A stretch of 30,943 nucleotides of DNA from Hyphomicrobiales bacterium (GCA_020029455.1 JAIBJH010000016.1:1-30943); one strand, 5' to 3'; numbered from the stretch's first letter, positions 5,768-14,030 are shown. The notes: generated by a model not told the origin, from the letters alone. Translations and numbers: made by a program.

Positions 5768-7144
5768 TCAACCTTGCTGAGGTTTATGTGTGTGAGGCTG
5801 TGACCTTGGCATATCGCGAAACACATCTTCGCTCGGCCCATCTTCCGGCACTTGGTTGAGGGCGCGGTAGATCAGTGGCACCTGCTGGACAGCGTGGTCA
5901 AGATCTGGATCGGCACCAGCCGTGTAGCCACCGATAGCACGCAAGTCTTTGGTTTCTTCATAGCGATTTATGAGGCGGCGCAGTTCAGTCGCCGCGGCGC
6001 GTTCCTGTGGCGTCCAGGACTTGGGCGCCAGGCGTGAGATGGATTCGAGTGGGTCAATGGCAGGATAGCGGCCGCTGCTGGCGATCTTGCGGCTCAACAC
6101 AATATGTCCGTCCAACGTGCCCCTGACAGCATCTGACACGGGTTCGTTGTTGTTGTCGCCATCAACAAGCACCGAGTAAAAGCCGGTGATGGAGCCGCTC
6201 GTGCCGCTGCCTGGGCCGGAACGTTCCAGAAGCCGGGGTAGGGAACTGAAGACGCTCGGCGGATATCCACGCGCAACTGGCGATTCGCCTGCCGCCATGG
6301 ACAATTCGCGCAGCGCATGAGCGTAACGCGTAACTGAATCCATCACCAGGAGAACCTTGTGGCCCATGTCCCGGAAATATTCGGCGGTTGCCGTAGCAAG
6401 CAGCGGCGCCAGCCGGCGCAGGCTCGCGGACTCATCGCTCGTTGCCACGATCACCACAGATTTCTCGATTGAACGCCCAAGAATTTCGGTGACGAATTCG
6501 CGGACTTCGCGGCCGCGTTCTCCCACCAAAGCTACGATGACAATATCGAACCCGGGAGAACGGGCAAGCATGCCCATCAATGTCGATTTTCCCACTCCGG
6601 AACCTGCGAAGATGCCGATGCGCTGGCCAAGGCAGATGGGTGTGAAGATGTCGATGGACTTGATGCCCGTTCTGACAGGTTTATCCACTGCCTGCCGGTC
6701 AAGCGAGAGAGGCGGATCTCTGTCATAGGCCATAGCCTTTTCACCCTTGGCAAGGGACCCAAGAGAATCGATTGGTTCCGCAAGTGCGGAGATGACCCTT
6801 CCCCGCCAGGCATTGCTCGGATAGCACAGAAGCGGTCCGACCACCTCGACTGCCATTCCAATTGCAATGCTCGTTGTGTTTGAAAGCGGTTTTGCCAGTA
6901 GGCTGTCCGCGGTCAGAGATACGACTTCAGCTAGCAGGTTGGCGTTTCCAGGGCCCACCAGCAGAAAATCACCGATCCGGCTGTGGCGCGAGAGCCCACG
7001 TATCGTCAGCCCGTTGCCGGTGATGGCTGCAAGTTTTCCTGAAATGCGAACAAGGCTTCCCGGCCTTTGCAGGTCGCGGGTGAATTGTTCAAAACGCTTG
7101 AGAACGGCCGTCTCGTGGTCACGATTGCTGACAGAAGGTTTCAC
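5768..7144 (-). CDS. fliI: FliI, flagellar export ATPase
   Basis: A 458-residue ATPase that energises export of rod, hook and filament subunits at the cytoplasmic face of the basal body. The Walker A motif AGSGVGKS lies at about 180-187, the catalytic 'VGERGREV' at about 207-214, and Walker B 'VLLVMDS' at about 264-270. 'SSGRYPAIDPLESISR' is the usual arginine-finger/DELSEED-region neighbourhood of F1-like ATPases. The start is GTG at 7144, because no ATG lies between it and the flgF stop at 7159. The gene is the last of the minus-strand unit DUF1217-flgF-fliI. Its C-terminal tail is Pro/His/Gln rich. Its 3' end is convergent with ftcR. Confidence 0.96.
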   Translation of the reverse strand: MKPSVSNRDHETAVLKRFEQFTRDLQRPGSLVRISGKLAAITGNGLTIRGLSRHSRIGDFLLVGPGNANLLAEVVSLTADSLLAKPLSNTTSIAIGMAVEVVGPLLCYPSNAWRGRVISALAEPIDSLGSLAKGEKAMAYDRDPPLSLDRQAVDKPVRTGIKSIDIFTPICLGQRIGIFAGSGVGKSTLMGMLARSPGFDIVIVALVGERGREVREFVTEILGRSIEKSVVIVATSDESASLRRLAPLLATATAEYFRDMGHKVLLVMDSVTRYAHALRELSMAAGESPVARGYPPSVFSSLPRLLERSGPGSGTSGSITGFYSVLVDGDNNNEPVSDAVRGTLDGHIVLSRKIASSGRYPAIDPLESISRLAPKSWTPQERAAATELRRLINRYEETKDLRAIGGYTAGADPDLDHAVQQVPLIYRALNQVPEDGPSEDVFRDMPRSQPHTHKPQQG

Positions 7145-7158
7145 GCGAAGAATTCAGA

Positions 7159-7881
7159 CTATCTCGAACCCAGCGTCTTGATCGCTTCGCTTTCGGCATC
7201 GAAGATCTTGCCGGAAAGCGTGGTTGCTGCCTCAAATGCGCGGGTTACCTGGATAAGGCGCACCATTTCGCTCACCGGGTCGACATTGGATTCCTCAACA
7301 TAGCCTTGAACAACGGCGCCACCTTCTGCGGCATCTGCTGTTTCCGGAGCCAGTTTGGGCACAATGCCAGCGCTGCCGGCGCGCTCAAATCCGCCGCTGA
7401 GATCAAGATTGAAAAGACCGATCTGCCCAACGCGCGCGCCGCCTTGAATGATCGTGCCATTGGCCTGGATTGTGAGAGGGCCTCCATCGGGCTTCACCGC
7501 GATGGGTGAACCGGACCCATCCAGAAGTGGGTGGCCGAGCGGATTGATCAGTTCACCTGAGTCCAGCATGGTGAGCCTGCCGTCGCGCGAATAATAAGCG
7601 CCACTAGGCCCCATATAGCCCAAGAACATGTCTCCTTTGATGGCGAGGTCCAGCGCATTGCCAGTCTGCTTGAGGCCGCCGGATGCAAGATTGATGCTTC
7701 CCTTGCCGACTGAGGCAAAGACGGTCTCGAAGCTTTCGGTCGGCGAAGTAAGGGCGTTGAACACAACACCAGCGGCTCTGTAGCCCACCGTGCCGGCATT
7801 CGCGACATTGTTGGCTACCGTGGAAAGCCTCCTGTCGATGGCAAGCTGGGCCGAAAGAGCCACATATCCGCTCGATTCCAT
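7159..7881 (-). CDS. flgF: FlgF, flagellar proximal rod protein
   Basis: A 240-residue rod protein exported through the flagellar apparatus. The N-terminal family signature is 'RRLSTVANNVANAGTVGYRA' (about residues 17-36). The central part carries 'ALDLAIKGDMFLGY' and 'YYSRDGRLTMLDSGELINPLG'. The C-terminus has 'VQGYVEESNVDPVSEMVRLI' and a final heptad-rich helix ending SEAIKTLG. The shorter central domain and the start without an 'L..A' hook-type motif separate it from FlgG, which is encoded at 14031-14816. It lies between DUF1217 and fliI, in line with rhizobial gene order. The ATG at 7881 lies six bases after the DUF1217 stop, so coupled translation is likely. Confidence 0.93.
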   Translation of the reverse strand: MESSGYVALSAQLAIDRRLSTVANNVANAGTVGYRAAGVVFNALTSPTESFETVFASVGKGSINLASGGLKQTGNALDLAIKGDMFLGYMGPSGAYYSRDGRLTMLDSGELINPLGHPLLDGSGSPIAVKPDGGPLTIQANGTIIQGGARVGQIGLFNLDLSGGFERAGSAGIVPKLAPETADAAEGGAVVQGYVEESNVDPVSEMVRLIQVTRAFEAATTLSGKIFDAESEAIKTLGSR

Positions 7882-7887
7882 TGTAAC

Positions 7888-8661
7888 TTATCCCCGTCGC
7901 AGTGACTGTATTGAAAGCAGCGTTTGTTGGCCGATCAGGCCGGAAGTGCCGGACAACAAAGTCACGCCGGCATCCGTTGCGCTGGAACTGTTGTTGACGT
8001 CATAAAGTACGAGAAAACGCGCGATGAAGTCCTGCCGTTTGGTGGCGTCCTTGAGGTCATCGACATTGACTTTTTCGCCGATGATCTTGGCCTGCTTTTC
8101 CAGATCCGTGGAAGACATGGAAGCGGGCAGACCCAGCGCAGTGCGCACCACAGTCAGGAGCGCCTTGTCAGCGAGAATGCTGTAGTTGCTCAAGAGTTCA
8201 GGTGCCTTCCGGTCAAAATACAATGCAAGGCGCACCGCTTCGCTGGTCTCGCCCGCCTTTGCCTCAAGCTGGGCCTGCAAAAACCGGTCGATGGTGCCCT
8301 GCTGCGTGCGGTCAAATGACGTCGTGGCACTGTCGTAGCGCTTGAAATTGAATGTTGTGACGAATTCCCTGAAGCGGGGATCTGCCATTCGCACCGAAAA
8401 CGCCGTCTCATCATCAATACCGTCGGTAAGGGCCTTCCGCATCATGCCCTTGGCGTAGCTCATATCCCCGAGGCCAAAGGCCTTCATCGCAAAATTGAAG
8501 ACCCTGTCATTGCCCAGAAACTCTTCGATCGACTTTATCTTGCCGATTTGTGCCCGGTAGTAGTTGACTTCGCGCTGGGTTTGCGGGTCCGCGGATAACC
8601 TGGCCATAGTGCGGGAAATGTCGCGCGTGAGGATCTTGTAATTCGTCAGTGCGGTTGTCAT
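7888..8661 (-). CDS. DUF1217 domain flagellar-locus protein
   Basis: A 257-residue helical protein of the DUF1217 family, which in rhizobia is encoded beside flgF and motA and has no assigned function. Family-like segments are 'IKSIEEFLGNDRVFNFAMKAFGLGDMSYAKGMMRKAL' and the 'DPRFREFVTTFNF' block. No signal peptide or membrane segment is present. The C-terminus, 'LIGQQTLLSIQSLRRG', resembles the terminal helices of axial flagellar proteins that lack a Sec signal, which suggests export by the flagellar system, but this is an inference. It is the first gene of the minus-strand unit with flgF and fliI and is divergent from motA. The 121-bp gap at 8662-8782 must hold both promoters. Confidence 0.82.
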   Translation of the reverse strand: MTTALTNYKILTRDISRTMARLSADPQTQREVNYYRAQIGKIKSIEEFLGNDRVFNFAMKAFGLGDMSYAKGMMRKALTDGIDDETAFSVRMADPRFREFVTTFNFKRYDSATTSFDRTQQGTIDRFLQAQLEAKAGETSEAVRLALYFDRKAPELLSNYSILADKALLTVVRTALGLPASMSSTDLEKQAKIIGEKVNVDDLKDATKRQDFIARFLVLYDVNNSSSATDAGVTLLSGTSGLIGQQTLLSIQSLRRG

Positions 8662-8782
8662 GGCCTCTCACGTCCCGGCAGCCCCTTCAAACTCGCACGC
8701 AAAGCTTACCCCGGCCTGATGGCAAGCGAATAGCCACACGCAAGGTCGGGCAACTACCCTTTCACTCCCAAGGGTTCCTCAA

Positions 8783-9476
8783 ATGCTTTTCATTGTTGGT
8801 CTCATCGTCGTTTGCGTTTGTCTTCTCGGAAGCTTATGTGCTCTCGCTGCTTTTTGTCCTTTTGCGGGAGACGAAGAGCAAGACCAAGTCGGAGATGGAA
8901 GCGCACTTCGACCAGCCCGAAGAATCCGAAATCTTCAAGAGCTATCCGCGAGTTCTCGCCAATCACGACCTTGTGACATTTATCTGTGACTACTGCCGCT
9001 TGATCTTGATAGGAACCGCCAGGCCCCATGAGATCGAAGCCCTCATGGATGAAGAAATCCAGACAATGATGCGCGACAAGCTGAAGGTCTACATGGCGAT
9101 CAATACCATGTCGGAAGCGCTTCCGGCACTTGGCATCGTGGCGGCGGTGCTTGGCGTTATTAAGGCTATGGGATCCCTGGACCAGCCTCCCGAAGTGTTG
9201 GGCCACCTGATCGGTGCCGCCCTGGTTGGAACCTTTGCCGGTATTCTGTTCTCCTACGGACTGTTCGGTCCATTGGCTGCAAAGATCAAGACAGTCCGGG
9301 AAAAGAAAGTCAGGATCTACGTCATCGTGAAGCAGACAATCATCGCTTCAATGAACGGAAGCATGCCTCAGGTTGCTGTTGAGCATGGCCGCAAGGCCGT
9401 ATCCGCCTATGAGCGGCCCACAGTTGTGGAACTGGAGCAGGCGACCCTCGAAGCAACTACAAGGAAGGCAGCCTGA
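8783..9476 (+). pseudogene. motA: motA, stator protein, broken by an internal frame-shifting deletion
   Basis: Two parts of one MotA are visible in different frames. From ATG 8783 the first 17 residues, MLFIVGLIVVCVCLLGS, match MotA membrane segment 1. After about 8831 that frame becomes non-MotA and stops by 8989. From about 8829 the +1 frame gives 'EAYVLSLLFVLLRE..EMEAHFDQPEESEIF', then 'FICDYCRLILIGTARPHEIEALMDEEI' (in parts), 'ALPALGIVAAVLGVIKAMG', 'IGAALVGTFAGI' and 'YERPTV' to the TGA. Against family members of about 290 residues, some 55-60 residues are missing, including membrane segment 2. The lost length must be 2 modulo 3. A frame open from GTG 8649 hides the damage, but its first 60 residues are not MotA. 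The stop overlaps the fliM start as TGATG. An assembly error is possible. Confidence 0.85.
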
Positions 9477-10336
9477 TGCAATCCTCAAATTGGGAAAGAG
9501 CGATCAAGGTCACATCGGAAGTCATGCGCGTCCGGACAAGGCGCGTTGAAGCGTCGCTGAAACCCTTCGCCGGCTTCTTCAACTCCTGCGCGGAGGCAAT
9601 TGCTGAAGGGCTGAAGTCCATAAGCCCGCTTGCCGTGAAATGCTCCGTCTCCGAGGCTGACATCAAGAAGGTTTCTTCGGCTTCTTTCAGAACAAATACT
9701 GTGACTTTCAGCGCAAGCGGAAAATCTTTCACGGCCTGCTTCCAGGTGGACCGCCAGTTCAACAATTTGCTGTGCGATGCAGGGCTGGGAGGAAACGGCC
9801 TCTGGATATCCACCGCTGACGATGCATCAAGGCCGCCAAGCAAATTTGAAGTGATGCTGGTGAACCACTTTGTGAATGCTGTGGCCGGGTGCATTCCAAA
9901 AGCGCATTTGGCAGCGACCGGCCAGGAAATCATCTTGGTTGAGGAGGAAGAGCCGGGGCCGCAAGGATCTGCAGATGCGCAACACATGCGCTGCATCTGT
10001 GTGAAATTCCTGGTCAACATCGTCAGTTTGTCGGCAGAAATTGCCATCTGCTTTCCTCAGGCCGAATTGGAGCGGGCCTTCAGCGCAAGCGTTCTGCCTT
10101 CGCACCATGCTGATGCGAGGATGGAGAAGGCACTGTCCCATTGTTCATTCGAAGTTTCGGTGCTTTTGCCCCCGCAGCTCATGAACATCGACGCCATTCT
10201 GGCGCTTGAACCGGACAGCGTATTGCGCCTGGAAGCGAGGCCCCATGACTGTGCTGTCCTGAGGGTGGAAGGCATGGAAGTCGCCAAGGGTAAGATCAGA
10301 ATTCAACCCAACAAGATTGGGCTTTTGTTGCAGTAA
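9476..10336 (+). CDS. fliM: FliM-like C-ring switch protein
   Basis: A 286-residue protein that I read as the divergent rhizobial FliM, the middle C-ring component. The central domain keeps a GGxG loop ('DAGLGGNGLWIS', about residues 102-113). The C-terminal SpoA/FliN-like domain ends with 'LRVEGMEVAKGKIRIQPNKIGLLL', matching the FliM/FliN fold. Canonical FliM begins with an LSQDEIDALL-type CheY-P binding peptide; the N-terminus here (MQSSNWERAIKVTSEVMRV) shows none. Length is shorter than the about 330 residues of enteric FliM. Its ATG overlaps the motA stop, and fliN follows after 30 bases, supporting the identity. Sequence divergence leaves some doubt about the domain boundaries. Confidence 0.82.
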   Translation: MQSSNWERAIKVTSEVMRVRTRRVEASLKPFAGFFNSCAEAIAEGLKSISPLAVKCSVSEADIKKVSSASFRTNTVTFSASGKSFTACFQVDRQFNNLLCDAGLGGNGLWISTADDASRPPSKFEVMLVNHFVNAVAGCIPKAHLAATGQEIILVEEEEPGPQGSADAQHMRCICVKFLVNIVSLSAEIAICFPQAELERAFSASVLPSHHADARMEKALSHCSFEVSVLLPPQLMNIDAILALEPDSVLRLEARPHDCAVLRVEGMEVAKGKIRIQPNKIGLLLQ

Positions 10337-10366
10337 TCCGAAATTTCAGTTGTCGATGGAAAGCGA

Positions 10367-10699
10367 ATGGCAATGAATCTTGGTAACGGTCAAAGCATTT
10401 CGGCAGGCGGAGCAGCGTCCACCATGCCAGATCGAAAGAGTGCCGGCGCAGGCTTGGCTTTGGCCCATCTGCCCGTGACTGTTCAGATATTGCTGGGGTC
10501 CACGCGCATGCAGCTTTCTGAACTCATGGAATTGAAGCCCGGTCATGAGATCGGACTTGGAACATCGCCGGAAGACCCGGTGATTCTGATGGTCAACGGC
10601 TGCCAGATTGCCAAGGGACAGCTCTACATCCTTGAGGAAGAGGGCGACAAATTTGGCTTGAAGATCACTGAAGTCATTCAAGGCAACTCAGCTTCCTAG
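10367..10699 (+). CDS. fliN: FliN, C-ring switch protein
   Basis: A 110-residue protein with a single SpoA domain (about residues 34-105). Signatures are 'LPVTVQILLGSTRMQLSELMELKPGHEIGL' in two parts and 'VNGCQIAKGQLYIL' near the end. FliN forms the lower edge of the C-ring and binds the FliH-FliI export complex. The first 30 residues are Gly/Ser/Ala-rich and probably disordered. The ATG at 10367 has a GGAAAG ribosome site before it, and a second ATG two codons on is also possible. It sits between fliM and fliG, as in other rhizobial loci. Confidence 0.92.
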   Translation: MAMNLGNGQSISAGGAASTMPDRKSAGAGLALAHLPVTVQILLGSTRMQLSELMELKPGHEIGLGTSPEDPVILMVNGCQIAKGQLYILEEEGDKFGLKITEVIQGNSAS

Positions 10700-10707
10700 G
10701 GTGATGC

Positions 10708-11802
10708 GTGTCAGCAATTCTTGCCGAAGTACCATTGGACCCTGCCACCCGGGAGCCGCGATCGGCAACTGAAAAGGCGGCGATACTCCTCGCTACCCTC
10801 GAGAGTTCTTTGGCCGTTAACGTCCTGAAGAAGCTGGATGCTCAGGACGTAAAACTGATCTTGGGTTCGACGGCGAGCCTGGGACCGCTGACATCACGTG
10901 ACGTCGAGCCGCTCGTCGAGGAGTTTGCCGGCCAGTTTGCCAATGCCCTTGGAATATCAGCTAGCACCAAGCAGTTGATGGGCCTTCTGGAAACGGCCTT
11001 TACATCCGAAGAAATCGCGGACTTCCTCGGCCAGTCTACACGCAAGCAAACAACTTTCTCATGGAACAAGATAGCGCTTGGCATGGAAGGAACCCTTGTT
11101 CCCTTCCTCATGGACGAGCATCCGCAAGTTGCCGCTTATATCCTGTCAAAAGTTGATCCAGAGCTTGCCGCACGCTGCCTGGAAACTCTTCCCGGAGACA
11201 TGCGTAGCGACATCGCGGCGAGACTCGCTGGCATCGGCACAGTGGCCCAGCCGACCCAGGAGATTCTGGAGCAGCTTCTTTCCGAAGAATTCTTGAGCAG
11301 CAAGGAGACCGGAAGTGGCGAGCAGCGCATTGAGCAGCTTGCAGCCATTATCAACCGCTTGGATCGCGCCGGTGCGGATGAGATTCTGGTCGAGCTTGCC
11401 AAGATCAGCCCTGAGGACGCCAAGAAACTGAAACCCTTGATCTTCATGTTCGATGATCTGGCCGGGCTTGAGCAGCGCAACCGTTCTAAACTCATGGATC
11501 GTGTTCCAACTGAGTTGCTGGTGGCTGCATTGCTTGGAATGAGCCCAGAATTCCGGGAAGCCATATTGCAATCTCTCAGTGCCCGCACCCGGCGCATGGT
11601 GGAATCGGAGTTGCCGGCCGATGGTGGTGCGCCGCGCAACGACACGGTCGAGGCGCGCAGGAAGATTGCCGATATGGCAGTCAAACTTGCCAAAGCCGGA
11701 GACATTTCACTGCAGGCCGCGCCCGAAGCACCCGCGACTTCTGACCCAGCCGCCAAAGCCGAACCCAACGGGAAGGCAGATCCCACCGGGAAAGCTGAGT
11801 GA
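10708..11802 (+). CDS. fliG: FliG, rotor torque protein
   Basis: A 364-residue C-ring protein that couples the stator to the rotor. The middle domain keeps the EHPQ motif (about residues 137-140) followed by 'VAAYILSKVDPELAA'. The C-terminal torque helix is seen as 'PLIFMFDDLAGLEQRNRSKLMDRV' in parts (about 243-266), with the acidic pair D249/D250. The start is GTG at 10708, the first start that precedes the family-like 'SATEKAAILLATL'. After about residue 330 there is a tail of about 35 residues rich in Ala, Pro, Lys and Asp that enteric FliG (about 331 residues) does not have. The stop overlaps the flhB start as GTGA. With motA broken, FliG may have no functional stator partner in this strain. 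Confidence 0.95.
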   Translation: MSAILAEVPLDPATREPRSATEKAAILLATLESSLAVNVLKKLDAQDVKLILGSTASLGPLTSRDVEPLVEEFAGQFANALGISASTKQLMGLLETAFTSEEIADFLGQSTRKQTTFSWNKIALGMEGTLVPFLMDEHPQVAAYILSKVDPELAARCLETLPGDMRSDIAARLAGIGTVAQPTQEILEQLLSEEFLSSKETGSGEQRIEQLAAIINRLDRAGADEILVELAKISPEDAKKLKPLIFMFDDLAGLEQRNRSKLMDRVPTELLVAALLGMSPEFREAILQSLSARTRRMVESELPADGGAPRNDTVEARRKIADMAVKLAKAGDISLQAAPEAPATSDPAAKAEPNGKADPTGKAE

Positions 11803-12890
11803 GCGACCGTCCCGACAAAGAAAGCAAGACAGAAGCACCCTCCGAGAAAAGGCTGCGAGATGCCATCGAGAAGGGCAATGTTCCATTTTCATCAGAGGCG
11901 GGAGTTCTTACCAGCTTCGCCGCCATCGCGATCATCTGCATGCTCCTGGTTGGGCAAGTGGGCGCCGCCTTAAGTCAGAAGTTGGCTTATATTCTCGAGT
12001 TCTGTGGCCAGTTTGATTTACAGAACGGCAATGACGCATTCGCGACAGTCGGGCGCTTGTCAGGCAGCATCCTGCTCATTCTTCTGCCAGTCATCGCGGT
12101 GTTGACACTGGGCGGGCTATTGGGGCCTGCCGCCCAGAACGCTCCGCAGGCCAATCTTGAGAGGCTGAAACCAAAGCCGGAGCGCTTGAGCCCGGCGGAA
12201 AACTTTCAAAGAATATTCGGCAAGAGAGCCCTCTACGAGTTTGCCAAGACCTTTATCAAAGTTGTTGCCGTGACCTCCGTCTGCTTTTGGGCCCTCAGAA
12301 GAAACCAGCATGCCATATTGCTGGCGGCGACTTCTGATGTCGGAACAGTTCCCTGGCTGATTGCCGACATCGTAACAGGGGTGCTGTGGCCGTTGACGCT
12401 GGTTGCCTTGGTCATTGCGCTTGCAGATGTGGCCATGTCCCGTTTCCGCTGGCGTAACGACCTGATGATGACCAGGCAGGAACTGAAAGACGAATTCAAG
12501 CAAACGGAAGGTGATCCGCACATCAAGGAAAAGCTCAAGTCCTTGGGGCGGCAGAGGGCAAAGCGAAGAATGATGGCGGAAGTGCCGCGCGCCACGGTGG
12601 TCATCACAAACCCGACACACTATGCCATCGCCTTGCGCTATGTTCAGTCCGAGGGTGGAGCGCCCATTGTCATTGCAAAGGGAACGGACGCGGTCGCATT
12701 GCGGATTAAAGAGTTGTGCCAGCAACATGGCATTTCGGTTGCCGAGAATAGGGAGCTTGCCCGCGCCCTTTATCCCGCGGTTGAGGTCGGGCAAATGATT
12801 CCCGCCGAATTCTACCGGGCTATCGCCGAGATTATCCATTTCGTTAACACGAAGAACGCAATAGCCCGCGCTAGACCGGTTCAAGCTTGA
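11799..12890 (+). CDS. flhB: FlhB, export-gate membrane protein and substrate-specificity switch
   Basis: A 363-residue inner-membrane component of the flagellar export gate. 'TEAPSEKRLRDAIEKGNVPFS' is the N-terminal family motif (about residues 11-31). Hydrophobic segments lie at about 36-57, 87-110, 150-166 and 186-212. The cytoplasmic domain carries the self-cleavage site NPTH at 271-274, where cutting switches export from rod/hook to filament substrates together with FliK. Its start is GTG at 11799, overlapping the fliG stop. It sits between the C-ring genes and the rod genes, as in related genomes. Confidence 0.96.
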   Translation: MSDRPDKESKTEAPSEKRLRDAIEKGNVPFSSEAGVLTSFAAIAIICMLLVGQVGAALSQKLAYILEFCGQFDLQNGNDAFATVGRLSGSILLILLPVIAVLTLGGLLGPAAQNAPQANLERLKPKPERLSPAENFQRIFGKRALYEFAKTFIKVVAVTSVCFWALRRNQHAILLAATSDVGTVPWLIADIVTGVLWPLTLVALVIALADVAMSRFRWRNDLMMTRQELKDEFKQTEGDPHIKEKLKSLGRQRAKRRMMAEVPRATVVITNPTHYAIALRYVQSEGGAPIVIAKGTDAVALRIKELCQQHGISVAENRELARALYPAVEVGQMIPAEFYRAIAEIIHFVNTKNAIARARPVQA

Positions 12891-12934
12891 GGCAAGGCTG
12901 ACCTGCGACACTGGGCTTTGATTGGGTGTCCGCG

Positions 12935-13309
12935 ATGTCGATACTTGAACTGTTACCGAACCATATGAACTGGCTGAACCAGCGTTTCGCAGTTGCTGCC
13001 GGAAACGTTGCCAATATCGACACGCCCGGCTACCGCGCAAGGCAAGTGGCAGATTTTGCTCCCGTTCTGCAAAACGTTGCCGCTGAATTGCGTACGACGA
13101 ACGTAGGCCATCTGAACACATCGGGTGCAAACTCCTCAACATTTAATGTTGAGTACAAGCCATCGAATGATGAATCCCATTCCAAGAACAACGTGGTTGT
13201 TGAGGATGAGATGCGCGTGATCGGTGAAACTTCCAGGCAGATCAGCATGGAAACTGCCCTCTATCGAATATTCCACCGCATGACACTCTCAAGTTTGAAG
13301 GTGGGCTGA
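12935..13309 (+). CDS. flgB: FlgB, flagellar proximal rod protein
   Basis: A 124-residue rod protein. The rod signature 'RFAVAAGNVANIDTPGYRAR' is near the N-terminus, and the C-terminal helix 'ISMETALYRIFHRMTLSSLKVG' is typical of FlgB. The ATG at 12935 is preferred because it gives the usual FlgB beginning. A GTG at 12926 is in frame and would add three residues. The flgC ATG follows after one base, so translation is coupled. It begins the rod cluster flgB-flgC-fliE-flgG. Confidence 0.93.
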   Translation: MSILELLPNHMNWLNQRFAVAAGNVANIDTPGYRARQVADFAPVLQNVAAELRTTNVGHLNTSGANSSTFNVEYKPSNDESHSKNNVVVEDEMRVIGETSRQISMETALYRIFHRMTLSSLKVG

Positions 13310-13310
13310 C

Positions 13311-13724
13311 ATGGATCCGCTGAGCGCCGCATCTGCCACCGCGTTTTCCGGTCTCGGAGCGCAATCTTTGCGCATGCGTGTTCTGGCCGAAAACATCGCA
13401 AACGCGGAGTCCACTGGAAAGACTGCGGGCTCGGATCCTTACCGCCGTAAAACTGTCAGCTTTGAGTCAACGCTCGACGAAGTATCCGGTGTGCCTTCAG
13501 TGAGGGTCGCCGAGGTGGGAACAGACAGTGCGGAGTTTCCGATGGAAAACAGGCCGGGCCATCCCGCCGCTGACAAAGACGGCAATGTGAAGCTGCCCAA
13601 CGTGAACATGATCGTCGAAATGACGGACATGCGGCTCGCCTCGCGCGCCTACGAAGCAAATCTCCAGGTTATTAGGCAGGGGCGGGAAATGGCGGCCAAT
13701 CTCGTCGAACTGCTGAGGACGTAG
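13311..13724 (+). CDS. flgC: FlgC, flagellar proximal rod protein
   Basis: A 137-residue rod protein. 'SLRMRVLAENIANAESTGKT' (about residues 19-38) is the N-terminal axial motif, and 'YRRKTVSFE' follows. The C-terminal part, 'VNMIVEMTDMRLASRAYEAN', is the FlgC signature that pairs with the N-terminal helix. Length is normal. It lies one base after flgB and five bases before fliE, in the standard flgBC-fliE order. Confidence 0.95.
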   Translation: MDPLSAASATAFSGLGAQSLRMRVLAENIANAESTGKTAGSDPYRRKTVSFESTLDEVSGVPSVRVAEVGTDSAEFPMENRPGHPAADKDGNVKLPNVNMIVEMTDMRLASRAYEANLQVIRQGREMAANLVELLRT

Positions 13725-13729
13725 CGGCG

Positions 13730-14014
13730 ATGCAGATTGGAACAGTTCAAGCCTTTGGTGGTGGCGCAGTCACGGCAGAAAAGCTGGCGCCGGCGCAGTC
13801 TCCTTTGGACGCCGGGGAAGGATCGGCTTTCGCGCAATTCTCCGAGATCCTGAATGCAGGCGAGAAGGCAGCAATTGGCGCAATCAATGGCCAGGTTCCG
13901 ATGTCAGAGGCGATCAACAAGGTTTTGGAATCGGAACGCATGCTCACGACCGTGATCGCGGCGAGGGACAAGTTCGTGAACGCCTATCTTGAGCTGACAC
14001 GGATGCAGATATGA
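13730..14014 (+). CDS. fliE: FliE, MS ring-rod junction protein
   Basis: A 94-residue protein that joins the MS ring to the rod. The conserved C-terminal half reads 'VPMSEAINKVLESERMLTTV' followed by 'ARDKFVNAYLELTRMQI', a good match to FliE. The N-terminal 30 residues are Gly/Ala-rich and variable, as usual. It lies between flgC and flgG, 16 bases before the flgG ATG. Confidence 0.94.
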   Translation: MQIGTVQAFGGGAVTAEKLAPAQSPLDAGEGSAFAQFSEILNAGEKAAIGAINGQVPMSEAINKVLESERMLTTVIAARDKFVNAYLELTRMQI

Positions 14015-14030
14015 ATTCGCAGAGGTTGAC

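Noticed and set aside
8783..8989. Programmed frameshift in motA instead of damage
   Set aside because: A frameshift alone would keep all residues, but about 55-60 residues including a membrane segment are missing at the junction, and no slippery site is seen.
8649..9476. An intact 275-residue MotA starting at GTG 8649
   Set aside because: The first 60 residues are unrelated to MotA and overlap the divergent DUF1217 start. The true MotA N-terminus is at 8783 in another frame.
11136..11786. Minus-strand frames opposite fliG, fliM (9457-10047), fliK (26550-27269) and flgK (29395-30138)
   Set aside because: All lie fully over well-identified genes, are rich in Ser/Arg/Pro and show no domain or ribosome site.
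12117..13142. Long minus-strand frame (341 codons) opposite flhB and flgB
   Set aside because: The plus strand is certain coding sequence for FlhB and FlgB. The antisense product has no family features and reflects GC-rich codon bias.
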